64,000 bases of DNA from Deinococcus sp. YIM 77859 (GCF_000745175.1 NZ_JQNI01000002.1:1598001-1662000); one strand, 5' to 3'. Counted from the first letter of the stretch, positions 20,898 through 49,548 are shown. Made by a program: numbers and translations. Notes: generated by a model not told the origin, from the sequence alone.

Positions 20898-21557
20898 GTG
20901 ACTGCTTCTCCTGCCTTTGAACACTTTGATTTCGCGGCGCTGGACCCTGCGGACCGCTACAAGCTGCTCACGGGTACCGTGGTCCCGCGCCCCATCGCCT
21001 GGGTGACCACGCTGAACGCGGATGGAGGCGTCAACCTCGCGCCCTTTTCCTTCTTCGGGCTGCTGGGGTCTGACCCGGCGGTGGTGGCCTTCGCACCCGG
21101 CGACCGTCCGGACGGCACACCCAAGGACACGGCCCTTAATCTCCGCTCGGGCGGTGAATTCACGGTCAATCTCGTCAGCGCCGACCTCGCCCCCGTGATG
21201 AACGCCACGGCGACTGACTTTCCCCGCGGAATGGATGAGGCCGCGACCCTGGGGATCACGCTGGTTCCCGGCACTCTGGTTCGTGTGCCGCGCGTGGCGG
21301 CCAGCCCCGCCGCCCTCGAATGCCGCGAGGTCCAGACGGTTCTGATCGGCCGCACCCGCGTCATCCTGGGCGAGGTGTTGGGCCTCCACCTGCGCGCGGA
21401 CGCCCTGCTCGACGCCCAGCGCTTTCAGGTGAACACCGCCGCCCTCGACCTGGTGGGCCGCATGGGCGGCCGCGGCACCTATACCCACACCCGGGACACC
21501 TTTATCCTTGACCGCATCAGCTACACGCAGTGGCAAGAGCGGCTCGCCAAGGACTGA
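20898..21557 (+). CDS. Flavin reductase family protein (FMN-binding split barrel)
   Basis: A 219-residue protein of the flavin reductase-like split-barrel family. The typical early block is YKLLTGTVVPRPIAWVTTLNADGGVNLAPFSFFGLLGSDPAVV, followed by KDTALNLRSGGEFTVNLV. It probably binds FMN and may reduce flavins or serve in a two-component oxygenase; the partner is not seen here. The GTG start is preceded by a TACCCT -10 box five bases upstream. Confidence 0.87.
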   Translation: MTASPAFEHFDFAALDPADRYKLLTGTVVPRPIAWVTTLNADGGVNLAPFSFFGLLGSDPAVVAFAPGDRPDGTPKDTALNLRSGGEFTVNLVSADLAPVMNATATDFPRGMDEAATLGITLVPGTLVRVPRVAASPAALECREVQTVLIGRTRVILGEVLGLHLRADALLDAQRFQVNTAALDLVGRMGGRGTYTHTRDTFILDRISYTQWQERLAKD

Positions 21558-21565
21558 GGGCCGAG

Positions 21566-21922
21566 TTAGCGCCGCAGTTTGCGCGCTGCCTCGTCAGGGG
21601 TGATCTCGCCGCGTTCCAGGCTGGCCAGCACCTCAGCCTGCGGATCCGCGGGCTCCGGCTCGTACCCGATGGCGCGCAGCAGGGTATCGAAGCGGGCCCG
21701 CACGGTGGGATAACTCACGCCCAGCACCCGCTCCACCTCCTTGAGGTTGCCGCGCACCCGGATGTAGAGGCGCAGGAAGTCGAGATTCTCGGGCGTGAGC
21801 GTGGCAAACTCGTTGAGCTCGAAGACGCCGCGCACGGTGACGCCGCTTGTCGGGAAACGCAGCTCGGTGACAAGGGGAGCTTCGGTCTCGTCGGGGAAGG
21901 GCAGGGGGAGGGGTCTGGGCAT
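21566..21922 (-). CDS. DUF2089 family protein (predicted regulator)
   Basis: A 118-residue protein with the DUF2089 pattern: LTPENLDFLRLYIRVRGNLKEVERVLGVSYPTVRARFDTLL, which looks like a helix-turn-helix with the motif VLGVSYPTVR, and a C-terminal segment ASLERGEITPDEAARKLR resembling the SHOCT-like helices of the next two proteins. TACAGT lies six bases before the ATG, so it is probably leaderless. It is 36 bases downstream of the two beta-helix-like genes and may regulate them; that is inference. Confidence 0.82.
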   Translation of the reverse strand: MPRPLPLPFPDETEAPLVTELRFPTSGVTVRGVFELNEFATLTPENLDFLRLYIRVRGNLKEVERVLGVSYPTVRARFDTLLRAIGYEPEPADPQAEVLASLERGEITPDEAARKLRR

Positions 21923-21958
21923 AGGGTCACTGTACGCGCAGGGGGGCTGCCCCCCGCC

Positions 21959-22593
21959 TCACTTCAGGCTGATCCGTACGCTGTTTCCCTCGCTGTCCTC
22001 GGCCTCGATCAGGTCGCCGGGGGGCGGCCCCGCCTCGACCAGGAGTTGCAGCGCCTCAACGCTGAGTCCGGCGCGCTCCAGCGCCTCCCGGCCGTGCGGC
22101 GGAATCAGCTTGTCCAGGTGCGGGGCGAGGCTCACCGGAAGGTGAGCGGTGTACTCGTCGCCGCTGCTGGACTCGACCTGCACCCGCAGGATCCGGGCAG
22201 GCGCGGCCGTCTCGCCGAAATGCCACTCGCGGCGTGGATGGGCACGGGGAGCCCCGTGTACGGCCTCCACCACATCATGAACGCGGCCCAACGCGCTGTC
22301 TACTCCGGCCATGATGCCCTCCACGTCGAAAGGACCGGGACCTGTCCACTGGGGTCTGGGAGCACGCGGCGCAAAGGGCGGCTGGGGCACCTCCCGCACG
22401 CCCCGCAGCAGCAGCAGGTGTTCGGCGACCTGGGCGCTGCCGAGGTCCTCACGGGCAAGCAGGGACGCGATGAGTTCGCGGTCACTCTCCGTGAGGGTCA
22501 GACGGGGATTCAGGGCCGCGAGCAGCGGCGCGGCGTCTTCTAGGGTGAGCTTGCCCGCGCGCACCAGGTCAAGGAGGCGTTTCACTTTCTCTC

Positions 22594-22597
<4 letters not shown>
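21959..22597 (-). CDS. Uncharacterised protein with N-terminal helical module
   Basis: A 212-residue protein I do not recognise. Residues 1-30 (MREKVKRLLDLVRAGKLTLEDAAPLLAAL) resemble the short helical module that also ends DUF2089 and starts the upstream-encoded protein. The middle is Pro-rich; residues 120-212 are a mixed alpha/beta region with LPVSLAPHLDKLIPPHGREALERAG. Its ATG overlaps the stop of the preceding gene by four bases, so it is co-translated with the beta-helix-like protein. No membrane segment is seen. Confidence 0.7.
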
Positions 22598-23451
<854 letters not shown>

Positions 23452-23470
23452 GCGCTCCTCCTTGACCAAG

Positions 23471-23499
23471 ATAGAAACACGTCCCAGATAGAATGTCAA
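23471..23499 (-). promoter_or_regulatory. Promoter of the beta-helix/DUF operon
   Basis: On the minus strand TTGACA (23494-23499) and TTCTAT (23471-23476) are separated by 17 bases. Transcript start would be about 14 bases before the GGAGG site. Confidence 0.6.
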
Positions 23500-23644
23500 G
23501 TCTAACTTTCAAAACTGTTAAGGTGGCTCTGCGAGGGGCTCTTTTGCCCTTCTTTCCTCGGCGGCTGGTCTCCGTTGTACAGAGGAAATGGAAAGCCGGA
23601 TGTTCTAGCCGTAGTCGCCAGGTCCGCCGCGTATCCTCAGACAC

Positions 23645-25042
<1,398 letters not shown>

Positions 25043-25143
25043 GCCGAACTCCGCCTTGAGGTTCTTCATCCCACACCCCGGCCGGAGCAGAATCGGATTC
25101 ACCTTGCATTCATGTGCCGCCCGGCCTGTTTACACTCAGGGCC

Positions 25144-25404
<261 letters not shown>

Positions 25405-25461
25405 CGATCTGCAGCCGCCGGGCCGCGGTTCAGCGCTCCCCGCTCTGCTCTAATGCGGGCC

Positions 25462-26519
25462 ATGCAGCACTTCTCCCCCAAGGACCCGACGCCCCGCGAC
25501 CGGGGCTTTGCCATGCCCGCCGAGTGGGCGCAGCACGCAGCCACCTGGATGAGCTGGCCCGCTGACGACGAGCTGTGGTTCGGCCACCTGGCGGGCGTGC
25601 GGAATGAGTTCGCCGAACTGGTGCGGACCATCGCCCGCTTTGAGCCCGTACACCTGCTTGTGCGCGACGAAGAAAGCGAGCGGGACGCGCGCACACGTCT
25701 GACCGGCGCGAAGGTCACCGTTCACCGTGTTCCCCTGGATGACTCCTGGATCCGCGACAACGGCCCGATCTTCGTGCAGGACGAACAGGGCCGGGTTTCC
25801 CTGGTGAACTGGCGCTTTAATGCCTGGGGCGGCAAGTTCCACTGGCAAAAGGACGACCACATCCCCGAGTACGTGGCCGAAGTGCTCAACCTGTCCCACT
25901 GGGACCGCCCGGAGGTGCTTGAGGGCGGCGGCATCGAGGTGAACGGTGCGGGCGTGGGGCTGACCACCCGGTCTTGCCTCCTCACGGCGACGCGCAATCC
26001 CGGGATGACCGAGGCGGACTACGCTGCCCTCCTGCGCGAGACGCTGGGCGTAGACAAGCTGCTGTGGCTGGACGGCGGCCTAGAAAACGACCACACCGAC
26101 GGGCACATCGACACCATCACCCGCTTTGTGGACGAGCGGACCATCGTGACCAGCGTGGCCGAAGACCCGCAGGACGCCAACTTCCCGGTGATGCAACAGA
26201 ACCTGACGGAACTGCGCGGGATGACCGACCTGGGGGGTCAGCCCTTCCGCATCGTCGAGTTGCCGCTTCCCGCCCACCGCCTGGAGGGGGCAGAAGGCCG
26301 TCTCCCGCCCACCTACGCGAACTTCTACATCGGAAACGGCTTCGTGGTCGTGCCCCTGTACGGCGACCCGAACGACACGCGGGCGCTTGACGTGCTGCGG
26401 CCCCTCTTCCCGGGACGCGAGGTGATCGGTCTCCCCAGCCGCGCCATCATCGAGGGGGGCGGTTCCTTTCACTGCATGACGCAGCAGCAGCCGGCGGGGC
26501 CGGTCTGGACAGGAGAGGA

Positions 26520-26523
<4 letters not shown>
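25462..26523 (+). CDS. aguA: Agmatine deiminase
   Basis: A 353-residue guanidino-group-modifying enzyme that converts agmatine to N-carbamoylputrescine and ammonia. Motifs: DDSWIRDNGPIFV, EGGGIEVNGAG, DGGLENDHTDGHIDTITRF with the catalytic His, and EGGGSFHCMTQQQP with the nucleophile Cys338. The ATG at 25462 is preferred to the one nine bases earlier, which lies inside the TCTAAT -10-like box (25449-25454). It is the first gene of a three-gene overlapping operon ending with N-carbamoylputrescine amidase. Confidence 0.94.
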
Positions 26524-28576
<2,053 letters not shown>

Positions 28577-28598
28577 GAGACCCAAGAGCAGGCGGGGA

Positions 28599-28626
28599 CT
28601 TCCCCTCGACGACAGGGGAGCTTTTA
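28599..28626 (+). terminator. Terminator of the agmatine operon
   Basis: A seven-pair stem with one wobble (ttcccct / aggggag) and a seven-base loop is followed by ctttta. It lies 24 bases after the aguB stop and runs into the stop codon of the convergent truA. Confidence 0.65.
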
Positions 28627-29469
28627 GGGTATGTCGCTGGCGAGACCGGTTGAGGAACGCTTCATCGTCCTCGCTGGAGCGTCGTACCTCGCCCCCGTGA
28701 AATACAACCCGTGCGCGGGCACGTTCGCCCCCGCCCCCGACCGCTCACGCCCGGCAAGGATGGCGCTGACCGCCTCGGCATCCAGCTTGCCCCGGCCAAC
28801 GAGAAGCAGGGTGCCCACCAGACCCCGGACCATGTGCCGCAGGAAGCTCTCGCCCGCGACATGAACTTCCCAGACCCGCCCGCCGGGAAGCGCGGGGCCA
28901 GGCTGGATGCCCAGGGCGCGCAGTTCCCGCACCGTTTGCCGGTCCTCGCGGGTGGCGAAGGCGGCGAAGTCGTGGGTGCCCAGCAGCGTGGCGGCGGCGG
29001 CGTTCATCGCGGGCACGTCGAGCGGTCCGGGGACGTGCAGCGCGCGTCCTGCCCACAGGGGGTGGCGCTGCGGCGCATTCAGCAGCCGGTAGGTATAGCG
29101 CCGCTCGGTACAGGAGAAGCGGGCGTGGAAGCCGGGGGGCGCAGGCGCCACCTCCAGCACGGCCACGCTGGGCGGCAGGTGTGCGTTGAGCGCGCGGGCG
29201 AGTTGTGCCGGAGGGACGCGAAAGTCCTGCGGCACGTCCACGTGCGCGGGCATCGCCTCGGCGTGGACCCCCGCATCCGTGCGCCCAGCGGCGACGGGAC
29301 GGGCCACCTGCTGGCCGCCCAGCTGCACGAGGGCTGCATGCAAGGCGTCCTGGACGCTCGGCGCGCGTCGCTGGGACTGCCAACCAGCAAAGCTCGCACC
29401 GTCCCAGGCAAGCAGCAGGCGCAGGCGCTGAAAGCCGTCGGGCGGGGCGAAGGTGGACCCATGATCCAT
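28624..29469 (-). CDS. truA: tRNA pseudouridine(38-40) synthase
   Basis: A 281-residue TruA enzyme that isomerises uridines 38-40 of the tRNA anticodon arm. The catalytic Asp65 sits in [11 protein letters not shown], the early block YDG is replaced by [13 protein letters not shown], and [20 protein letters not shown] follows later. TAGGCT lies six bases before the ATG, so the transcript is probably leaderless. It diverges from the LysM/M23 gene. Confidence 0.93.
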   Translation of the reverse strand: MDHGSTFAPPDGFQRLRLLLAWDGASFAGWQSQRRAPSVQDALHAALVQLGGQQVARPVAAGRTDAGVHAEAMPAHVDVPQDFRVPPAQLARALNAHLPPSVAVLEVAPAPPGFHARFSCTERRYTYRLLNAPQRHPLWAGRALHVPGPLDVPAMNAAAATLLGTHDFAAFATREDRQTVRELRALGIQPGPALPGGRVWEVHVAGESFLRHMVRGLVGTLLLVGRGKLDAEAVSAILAGRERSGAGANVPAHGLYFTGARYDAPARTMKRSSTGLASDIP

Positions 29470-29475
29470 ACCGGC

Positions 29476-29530
29476 AGCCTAGCGTCAAGCCGAATTCCTC
29501 ACATCTCCATCACGGGACACCCATTAAGCT
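29476..29530. promoter_or_regulatory. Divergent leaderless -10 boxes of truA and the LysM/M23 gene
   Basis: TAGGCT on the minus strand (29476-29481) is six bases before the truA ATG. TAAGCT on the plus strand (29525-29530) is seven bases before the GTG of the endopeptidase gene. The start codons are 68 bases apart. Confidence 0.6.
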
Positions 29531-29537
29531 AAGGCTT

Positions 29538-30430
<893 letters not shown>

Positions 30431-30434
<4 letters not shown>

Positions 30435-30667
30435 GCGTTCAGCAGGTGCACTACGCCGAAGCCAAGGGCGAGGAAGGGGCCCGGAACCTGCGCGCTTTCC
30501 TGCAGGCCCTGCCGGACCTGCCCGGCTTTTTGGGCGCAGAACTGCTCTCCAGCCCGGCCCAGCCGGAACTCACCCTCGTGGCCAGCCGTTGGGCGGGCGA
30601 GGTGCCACCCCTGCCCCTGCCAACGGACGTGCGGGCCTGGGTGTTTGTGGTGCTGGAGACGCGTTGA
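30431..30667 (+). CDS. Small dimeric alpha/beta-barrel (ABM-like) protein
   Basis: A 78-residue protein (HYAEAKGEEGARNLRAFLQALPDLPGFLGAELLSSPAQPELTLVASRW) resembling the antibiotic biosynthesis monooxygenase or dimeric alpha-beta barrel fold: a strand, a helix around the GF(L/R)GAELL motif, then two strands. The GTG start overlaps the endopeptidase stop. Some ABM proteins handle haem or quinones; no catalytic residue can be pointed to here. Confidence 0.6.
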
Positions 30668-30673
30668 AGCGCT

Positions 30674-31459
<786 letters not shown>

Positions 31460-31577
31460 GTGCGCAGGGTAGCGCGGGCAGGAACGTGCTGCCCTTTTGC
31501 GTTCTGTCGCCAGACGGAGCGCCGTAGACATTTCTGTATCGAGCTTGCTCGGCGGTTCGGTACACTGGGGCTATCCC

Positions 31578-31633
31578 ATGACGCGAATGCCCTTTTCCGC
31601 TCAGACGCGTCCTCCGCGGCAGACGGAGCGACG

Positions 31634-31637
<4 letters not shown>
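31578..31637 (+). CDS. Possible 19-residue leader peptide coupled to the response regulator
   Basis: An ATG 12 bases after a TACACT -10 box (31561-31566) opens a frame of 19 codons (MTRMPFSAQTRPPRQTERR). Its TGA (31635-31637) overlaps the response regulator ATG (31634) as ATGA. It is the first open frame on the transcript and could couple or gate translation of the regulator. It could also be chance; the composition is Arg/Thr-rich and no conservation can be checked here. Confidence 0.4.
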
Positions 31638-32068
<431 letters not shown>

Positions 32069-32094
32069 GACGGCGGCCCTCAGGGGCGGCCGTC
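32069..32094. terminator. Inverted repeat between convergent genes
   Basis: A near-perfect inverted repeat (gacggcggcc ... ggcggccgtc) lies directly after the response regulator stop and overlaps the last codons of the convergent thioesterase gene. There is no T-run on either side, so if it acts as a terminator it is a weak bidirectional one. Confidence 0.35.
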
Positions 32095-32523
32095 GGGATC
32101 GGGGTCTACCTCACCCGGTGCCAGGGGAGGCACGGGACGCGGCGCACCCTCTTCATCCACAGCGACAAACACAAAAAAGCCGGTGGTGGCCAGCTGCTGC
32201 TCACCGGACGCCATATGCTCGCGGTAAACGTCCACCTGGATGGTCATGGAAGAGCGGCCCACGCGCACCACGCGGGCATCCAGGGCCACGGCGTCTCCGA
32301 CGCGGATGGGAACGTGAAAATCCACGCCGTCCATGCGGGCCGTGACCACCGCGCCGCCCGCGTGGCGCACCGCCGCGACACTGGCGGCCTTGTCCATCAG
32401 CGACAGCACAAAGCCGCCGAACGCCGTGCCGAGGTAATTGGTGTCTTTCGGAAACACCAGTTCCAGCATGCGTGCGCGACTGCGGGGAGCGGGGGTGGTG
32501 GCAGGACGAGCAGGGTCAGACAT
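32080..32523 (-). CDS. Acyl-CoA thioesterase (hotdog, YciA-like)
   Basis: A 147-residue hotdog-fold thioesterase. The block [55 protein letters not shown] is the typical acyl-CoA thioesterase signature with the catalytic Asp. It hydrolyses acyl-CoA to free acid and CoA. The ATG at 32523 is preceded by TACACT eight bases upstream, so the transcript is probably leaderless. Confidence 0.9.
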   Translation of the reverse strand: MSDPARPATTPAPRSRARMLELVFPKDTNYLGTAFGGFVLSLMDKAASVAAVRHAGGAVVTARMDGVDFHVPIRVGDAVALDARVVRVGRSSMTIQVDVYREHMASGEQQLATTGFFVFVAVDEEGAPRPVPPLAPGEVDPDPDGRP

Positions 32524-32592
32524 CGTGCCCGAGTGTAGCGGCCAGAACAGGTCAGCGGTGATGGGGCAGGAAGCCCAAATGGAAGCGGGGCA

Positions 32593-32621
32593 ATTGACAC
32601 TTCTTATCCCCCATGCCAGCA
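32593..32621 (+). promoter_or_regulatory. Candidate promoter of the branched-chain amino acid transporter operon
   Basis: TTGACA (32593-32598) is followed 17 bases later by CAGCAT. The -10 match is poor, but no better promoter is visible in the gap before livJ. Confidence 0.4.
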
Positions 32622-32712
32622 TGACGGTCACACCCAACCTGTACTGCGTTCAGGGCCGACAGGCCCGCCCGTCTCGCTCGCAGCGTTCTGCGTTTTCACC
32701 GGGAGGTTTTCC

Positions 32713-33852
<1,140 letters not shown>

Positions 33853-33858
33853 CGAGCT

Positions 33859-33895
33859 GCCGCGCCCCTAGCCATCCCGGGGCGCGGCCTTTTTT
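33859..33895 (+). terminator. Strong intrinsic terminator after livJ
   Basis: A perfect ten-pair GC stem (gccgcgcccc / ggggcgcggc) is followed by CTTTTTTC. It lies between livJ and livH, so read-through must supply the rest of the operon. Confidence 0.92.
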
Positions 33896-33919
33896 CATTC
33901 TTCAGGGAGACGCTGAGCC

Positions 33920-35752
<1,833 letters not shown>

Positions 35753-35760
<8 letters not shown>

Positions 35761-36565
35761 CGCGCTGCTGGAGGTGCAGCATCTGGGCATTCACTTCGGT
35801 GGCCTGCACGCGGTTCGGGACGTCACCACGACCATCCCGGCCGGGAAAATCACGGCGATCATCGGGCCGAACGGGGCGGGCAAGAGCACGTTCTTTCACC
35901 TGATCTCGGGGTTTTATCAGCCCACCTCGGGGCGCATCCGCTTCAGGGGCGAAGACATCACCCGGCTGAGGACGCATCAGGTGGTGGCGCGCGGCATTGC
36001 CCGAACCTTTCAGACGACCACGATCTACCGAGAACTCAGCGTGCTCGAGAATGCGATGATCGGCCACCGTGTACGCACGCGCGCGGGGCTGCTCGACGCC
36101 CTGCTGCGCACCGGCCGAGAACGCCACGACGAGGCAGAAAGCCGCGCCGGGGCCCTGCGGGCGCTGGAACGGGTGGGGCTGGCCGCGCAGGCGGGACGCC
36201 TGGCTGGGGCCCTGACACAGGAGGGCCAGAAGCGGGTTGGAATCGCGATGGCGCTGGCCAGTGATCCCACGCTGCTGCTGCTCGACGAGCCCGCTGCGGG
36301 CATGAACCCGGAGGAGACGGTCAATCTGATGGGCCTGATTCGCGAGCTGGTCGCGGGCGGCCTCACGGTGGCACTGGTCGAGCACAAAATGAGCCTGGTG
36401 ATGGGCCTGGCCGACGAGATCCTGGTGCTTCACCACGGCCAAAAGATCGCGCAGGGCACGCCGGCCGAGGTCAGCCGTGACCCCGCTGTGATCGAGGCGT
36501 ACCTGGGCGGGCACGCGCACGCCGGGCAGATGGGTCAGCCCGTGGGAGGAGGGGCCCATGCTTGA
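35753..36565 (+). CDS. livG: Branched-chain amino acid ABC ATPase LivG
   Basis: A 270-residue ATPase with Walker [10 protein letters not shown], Walker [16 protein letters not shown], and switch His in VEHKMSLVM. The signature motif reads LTQEGQKRV instead of the usual LSYGQQRR or LSGGQ. The C-terminal extension ([18 protein letters not shown]) is the normal LivG tail. The ATG at 35753 overlaps livM; starts further upstream lie inside livM and are rejected. Confidence 0.9.
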
Positions 36566-37265
36566 GGTGCGCCACCTGAGCGTGAACTACGGCCCCTTTC
36601 GTGCGCTGCATGACGTTCACCTCACCGTTCAGCAGGGCGAGATTGTGGTGCTGCTGGGTGCCAACGGGGCGGGCAAAAGCACGCTCTTTCGCACCCTGAG
36701 CGGCTTGGGGCGGCCCTCGGGGGGAACGGCCACCTGGAACGGGGTGCCGCTGACGGGTGGCAAGCCGGAATTGAACGTGGCGCGCGGGGTATCGCTGTGC
36801 CCGGAAGGCCGCCTGCTTTTCCCCGAGCTGAGCGTGGAGAAGAACCTGCGGCTAGGCGCCTATGTGCACCGGCGCGACCCGGCGGGAACCGCGCGCGAAC
36901 TGGAGCGGGTGTACGCCCTCTTCCCGGCCCTGGTGGAGAAACGGCACGCGCCCGCTGGGAGCCTCTCGGGGGGGCAGCAGCAGATGGTGGCGATCGCCCG
37001 CGCGCTGATGGCCCGCCCGCAGCTCCTGCTGCTGGACGAGCCCTCTCTCGGCCTGGCACCGCTGGTCGTCGAGCAGGTGTTCGAGGCGGTACAGCGGGTG
37101 AACGGGGCGGGCGTGAGCGTCCTGCTGGCCGAGCAGAATGCCTTTGCGGCGCTGGGCATCGCGCACCGGGGCTACGTGCTGGAGGGCGGACGGGTCACGC
37201 TGCAAGGCTCACAACCCGACCTGCTGGGAAATGACCGGGTGAGGAGCGCGTACCTGGGTGTCTGA
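36558..37265 (+). CDS. livF: Branched-chain amino acid ABC ATPase LivF
   Basis: A 235-residue ATPase with Walker [10 protein letters not shown], signature LSGGQQQM, Walker [13 protein letters not shown] and the glutamine-loop [18 protein letters not shown]. It overlaps livG by eight bases and ends the transporter operon. With LivG it forms the heterodimeric motor. Confidence 0.92.
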   Translation: MLEVRHLSVNYGPFRALHDVHLTVQQGEIVVLLGANGAGKSTLFRTLSGLGRPSGGTATWNGVPLTGGKPELNVARGVSLCPEGRLLFPELSVEKNLRLGAYVHRRDPAGTARELERVYALFPALVEKRHAPAGSLSGGQQQMVAIARALMARPQLLLLDEPSLGLAPLVVEQVFEAVQRVNGAGVSVLLAEQNAFAALGIAHRGYVLEGGRVTLQGSQPDLLGNDRVRSAYLGV

Positions 37266-37336
37266 AGCTCGGGCCAGGCGGGCGGCGTGCCAGGAGACGC
37301 TGACACGCCGCTCTCCTTGTGCTCACGCGAGGCAGG

Positions 37337-37342
37337 TACACT
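37337..37342 (+). promoter_or_regulatory. -10 box of the Gdx gene
   Basis: TACACT seven bases before the likely start of a leader RNA. The -35 is indistinct. Confidence 0.45.
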
Positions 37343-37349
37343 GCTGCTC

Positions 37350-37424
<75 letters not shown>

Positions 37425-37425
37425 G

Positions 37426-37746
37426 ATGGGATGGATTCTGCTCGTGATCGCGGGGCTCTTGGAGGTGGGCTGGGCCATCGGCCTGAAGTACACCGAGGGC
37501 TTTACCCGGCCGCTCCCCACGGTTCTGACACTCGCCAGCATGGCCGCCAGCATGGGGCTCTTGGGCTTGGCGGCCAAGACGCTGCCCATCGGTACCGCCT
37601 ACGGCGTGTGGGTTGGAATCGGCGCGGTGGGCGCAGCTCTCCTGGGCATCGTGCTGTTCAAGGAACCCGCTACCCCTGCTCGGCTGGTCTTTCTCGCCCT
37701 GATGATCGTGGCGATCCTTGGGCTCAAGGCGACAAGCGGGCACTGA
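37426..37746 (+). CDS. gdx: Gdx/SugE-type SMR guanidinium exporter
   Basis: A 106-residue four-helix small multidrug resistance protein. The block [23 protein letters not shown] with the central Glu14 and KYTEGFTR is the mark of the Gdx (SugE) subgroup, which exports guanidinium in exchange for protons, not drugs. It functions as an antiparallel dimer. The gene stands alone after a structured leader that resembles a guanidine riboswitch. Confidence 0.88.
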   Translation: MGWILLVIAGLLEVGWAIGLKYTEGFTRPLPTVLTLASMAASMGLLGLAAKTLPIGTAYGVWVGIGAVGAALLGIVLFKEPATPARLVFLALMIVAILGLKATSGH

Positions 37747-37771
37747 AGCGAGACGCCCTCGCCCCTACCGG

Positions 37772-38551
<780 letters not shown>

Positions 38552-38643
38552 CTGCGGGCATGCTAGCGCAACCCCGCCCCTAGACTCAAAGTCGCTCACC
38601 CCTGTGGGTCGTCTGGACCGGGCCTCGCGCGCCCGGTGGGGAC

Positions 38644-38672
38644 TTGTGTCCTCTTCTTAAATCATTTATGAT
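38644..38672 (+). promoter_or_regulatory. fru operon promoter with overlapping palindromic operator
   Basis: TTGTGT (38644-38649) and TATGAT (38667-38672) are 17 bases apart. ATCATTTATGAT (38661-38672) is a perfect palindrome covering the -10 box. Direct repeats GTTCAGAA and TTTCAGAG lie further downstream (about 38680-38710). The palindrome is the best candidate operator for the divergent DeoR repressor. Confidence 0.65.
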
Positions 38673-38745
38673 CCTAAACGTTCAGAAGTAATCAAAATCT
38701 TTCAGAGACCGGCTGACGGCTCGCCGGGGGAGGCAGCAGACAGGC

Positions 38746-42221
<3,476 letters not shown>

Positions 42222-42285
42222 CCCGCCGCCCCCCTCAGGCAGCCCCCCGATCCCCGCTTCATTCCCCCTTCCAGGAGGTCCCGTC

Positions 42286-44106
<1,821 letters not shown>

Positions 44107-44119
44107 AAGAGGCTCTGCC

Positions 44120-44140
44120 GGCGGGGAACGCGTCCCCGCC
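44120..44140. terminator. Terminator between fruA and the amine oxidase gene
   Basis: A perfect eight-pair stem (ggcgggga / tccccgcc) with a five-base loop lies between two convergent genes. No strong T-run follows on either strand. Confidence 0.5.
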
Positions 44141-44150
44141 CTCCTCTGCT

Positions 44151-45514
44151 TCATGTCGCCGCGAGCACCTCGGCCGCCACCCGCTCGCCGCTCTCGACAG
44201 CACCGTCTAGGTAGTTCATCCACACGCGGGCCGTCTCTGCCCCCGCCCAGTGCAGGCGGCCCACGGGTTCTCGCAGCGCCTCGCCGTAACCGGTCCAGGT
44301 GCCCGGGCCGAACAGGGCGCCGTAACAGCCGCCGCTGAGGGGCTCGGCAGCCCAGTTGCGTTCGGCCGTTTCCAGCGGGTGCAGCGCCGCGGGGCCGAAA
44401 AGCCGCGCGAGGCTGCTGAGGGCAGCCTCCCGGCGTTCCTCCTCGCTGCAGTTCAGCAGGGCGCGGGCCTCCCCGCCCTCGATCAAGCCCAGCAGCACAC
44501 CTGGCCTTCCCTGCGGCGGGCTGTTGTCGAAGGTGACCGTGACCGGCCCCCGGTCGCTGATGCTCATACCGCTCAGACCCGCCGCGCGCCAGAAAGGCCG
44601 CGTATACACGGCCAGGAACTTGATGACGGCACCCATCGGCAACCGCTGCTGAAGCTGCGCACGGCGAGGAGGCAGCGGCGGCTCAAAGGCCACACCCGCG
44701 AGCAGGGCGGGCGGCACGGCGAGAATGGCGCGCGCCGCGTGGTGCGGGCCGTTCGGCGTGTGTAGGGTGACGCCCACGCTGTCCTGCTCCACGCGCGTGA
44801 CCGGGCTGTGTAGGCGCACGTCGGGCAGGGCATCGGCCAGCCGCAACGCCACGCTTTGTGCTCCACCCAGCACGCGGTTTTGCAGGGCGTGGCCACGGGT
44901 CAGGGTATGGCCATTGATGCCGCCCCCGTGGGCCGTGTAGGCGTGTAGGTCAGGGCATGCAGCAGGCTGAACTCGCTGGCGTCTGCGCCCAAAACCGCTC
45001 CGGCATACCGCCGCAGCAGGGCGCGGGTCTGCGGCGTGTGGGCGTGCTTCACGATCCAGCTTTCAAAGGTCTGTGCGTCTAGGGTTGCTGCGTCCGGCGC
45101 GGTCCAGGGCGCGTCCTTCGGAATCCGGCGGGCCAGCGCCTCGAAGCGCCCTATAAGCAGCGCGTAGTCTGCGAGCACGTGCGGCGGCAGCGGCGGGACA
45201 AGGCCGCGGTAGTGCCGCGTGCGCCCCAGCAGGTGCGCCAGGTGCTTTCCGGCGTCGTAGGTGGGAAAGACGTCCAGCCCCAGTTCGCGAAGAAGCGCCG
45301 ACACATGCGGCTGGTTCGGCCCGACCCACTGTCCGCCCAGATCCACGCTCACGCCGGTCACGGGAAGGCGAACCGTGTGTGTTCGTCCGCCCACCCGTTC
45401 CCGCGCCTCCAGCACCCGTACCCGCCGCCCCGCCTGCGTCAATCGGCGTGCAGCGGTGAGTCCGGCCAGGCCTGCACCTACGACGATGACCTCTGGTTCG
45501 TCCCGACTGGTCAT
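44151..45514 (-). pseudogene. Flavin amine oxidase, split by a single-base frameshift
   Basis: Two adjacent frames together make one flavin-dependent amine oxidase of about 454 residues. The N-terminal part (45514 to 44900) has the FAD motif VIVVGAGLAGLTAARRL and RVGGRTHTV and ends abnormally after HALTYTPT. The C-terminal part in the next frame continues from AYTAHGGGING into QNRVLGGAQSVALRLADALP and ends with the FAD block LHWAGAETARVWMNYLDGAVESGERVA. Reading shifts by one base around 44942-44950, as if one nucleotide had been lost. It may be a recent pseudogene or a sequencing error. TACGCT lies five bases before the ATG. Confidence 0.8.
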
Positions 45515-45545
45515 GGGTCAGCGTACTGCCCAAGCCAGCCCCTTG

Positions 45546-47351
<1,806 letters not shown>

Positions 47352-47377
47352 CCTGGGGAATACTCGCTTCCCGCGCC

Positions 47378-47383
47378 ATTCTA
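47378..47383 (-). promoter_or_regulatory. -10 box of accD-accA
   Basis: TAGAAT on the minus strand, 39 bases before the accD ATG, followed by AGGAGGA. This contrasts with the many leaderless starts nearby. Confidence 0.6.
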
Positions 47384-47444
47384 GAGGCACGGGTGCGGTC
47401 CCCCTGCGGCGGCTGAACGCAGTGCAAGGAGAGCCAGAGGGCCC

Positions 47445-47897
47445 TTAGCCCAGGCGGCGCTTGAGATAGTCGTCGATCTGCGCGAGCTGCACGTTCAGGT
47501 CGCCCTGCAAGGCGTCGATGCGGGCCCGCAGGGCATCGAGCTCCGCTCGGTTCGCCGTGGCCGCGCCGCTGCCCAAGGCCTGAAACCGTTCGTCGATGTA
47601 CGCCTGAAGCTGGGCGAACCGGCTACTCTCCTGGCTGTCGAGGCTGGCCCGCAGCGCTTCCATATCCCGCAGCAGCCGGGCGCTGTCGGCCTGCGCCCGC
47701 AGGCTGGATACTCCCGCCCAGAAGTAGAAGATCAGCGCCAGCACGAGCGCGGTCAGCAGCAGGATAAGCCCCAGCGGCACACCGGTGTAGGTCACAAACC
47801 CCAGGCTGAGGGTGTGCCCGAACATCAGGGCATGCCGGTTCAGCACCGCAAACACCACGGCGAGCACCACGATGATGACCAGGACAGCCGTCCGCAT
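47445..47897 (-). CDS. LapA-domain membrane protein with coiled coil
   Basis: A 150-residue protein. Two membrane helices (about 3-22 and 40-63) form a LapA/DUF1049-like domain (VFAVLNRHALMFGHTLSLGFVTYTGVPLGLILLLTALV). Residues 65-150 form a coiled coil (RAQADSARLLRDMEALRASLDSQ...) ending with LKRRLG. LapA proteins are linked to envelope assembly in other bacteria. TAGGCT lies six bases before the ATG (leaderless). Confidence 0.8.
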   Translation of the reverse strand: MRTAVLVIIVVLAVVFAVLNRHALMFGHTLSLGFVTYTGVPLGLILLLTALVLALIFYFWAGVSSLRAQADSARLLRDMEALRASLDSQESSRFAQLQAYIDERFQALGSGAATANRAELDALRARIDALQGDLNVQLAQIDDYLKRRLG

Positions 47898-47989
47898 GGC
47901 CTGAGCCTAACGCACCCCGCGCGGCAATACGCGAGGGTGGGTTACGGGAGGGTTAAGAAACGCCTCTGGAATCACCAAGATGCTCCGGG

Positions 47990-49548
<1,559 letters not shown>

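Noticed and set aside
29205..29537. A longer N-terminus for the LysM/M23 protein.
   Set aside because: The extension is antisense to truA and lies upstream of the TAAGCT -10 box; the signal segment begins only after the GTG at 29538.
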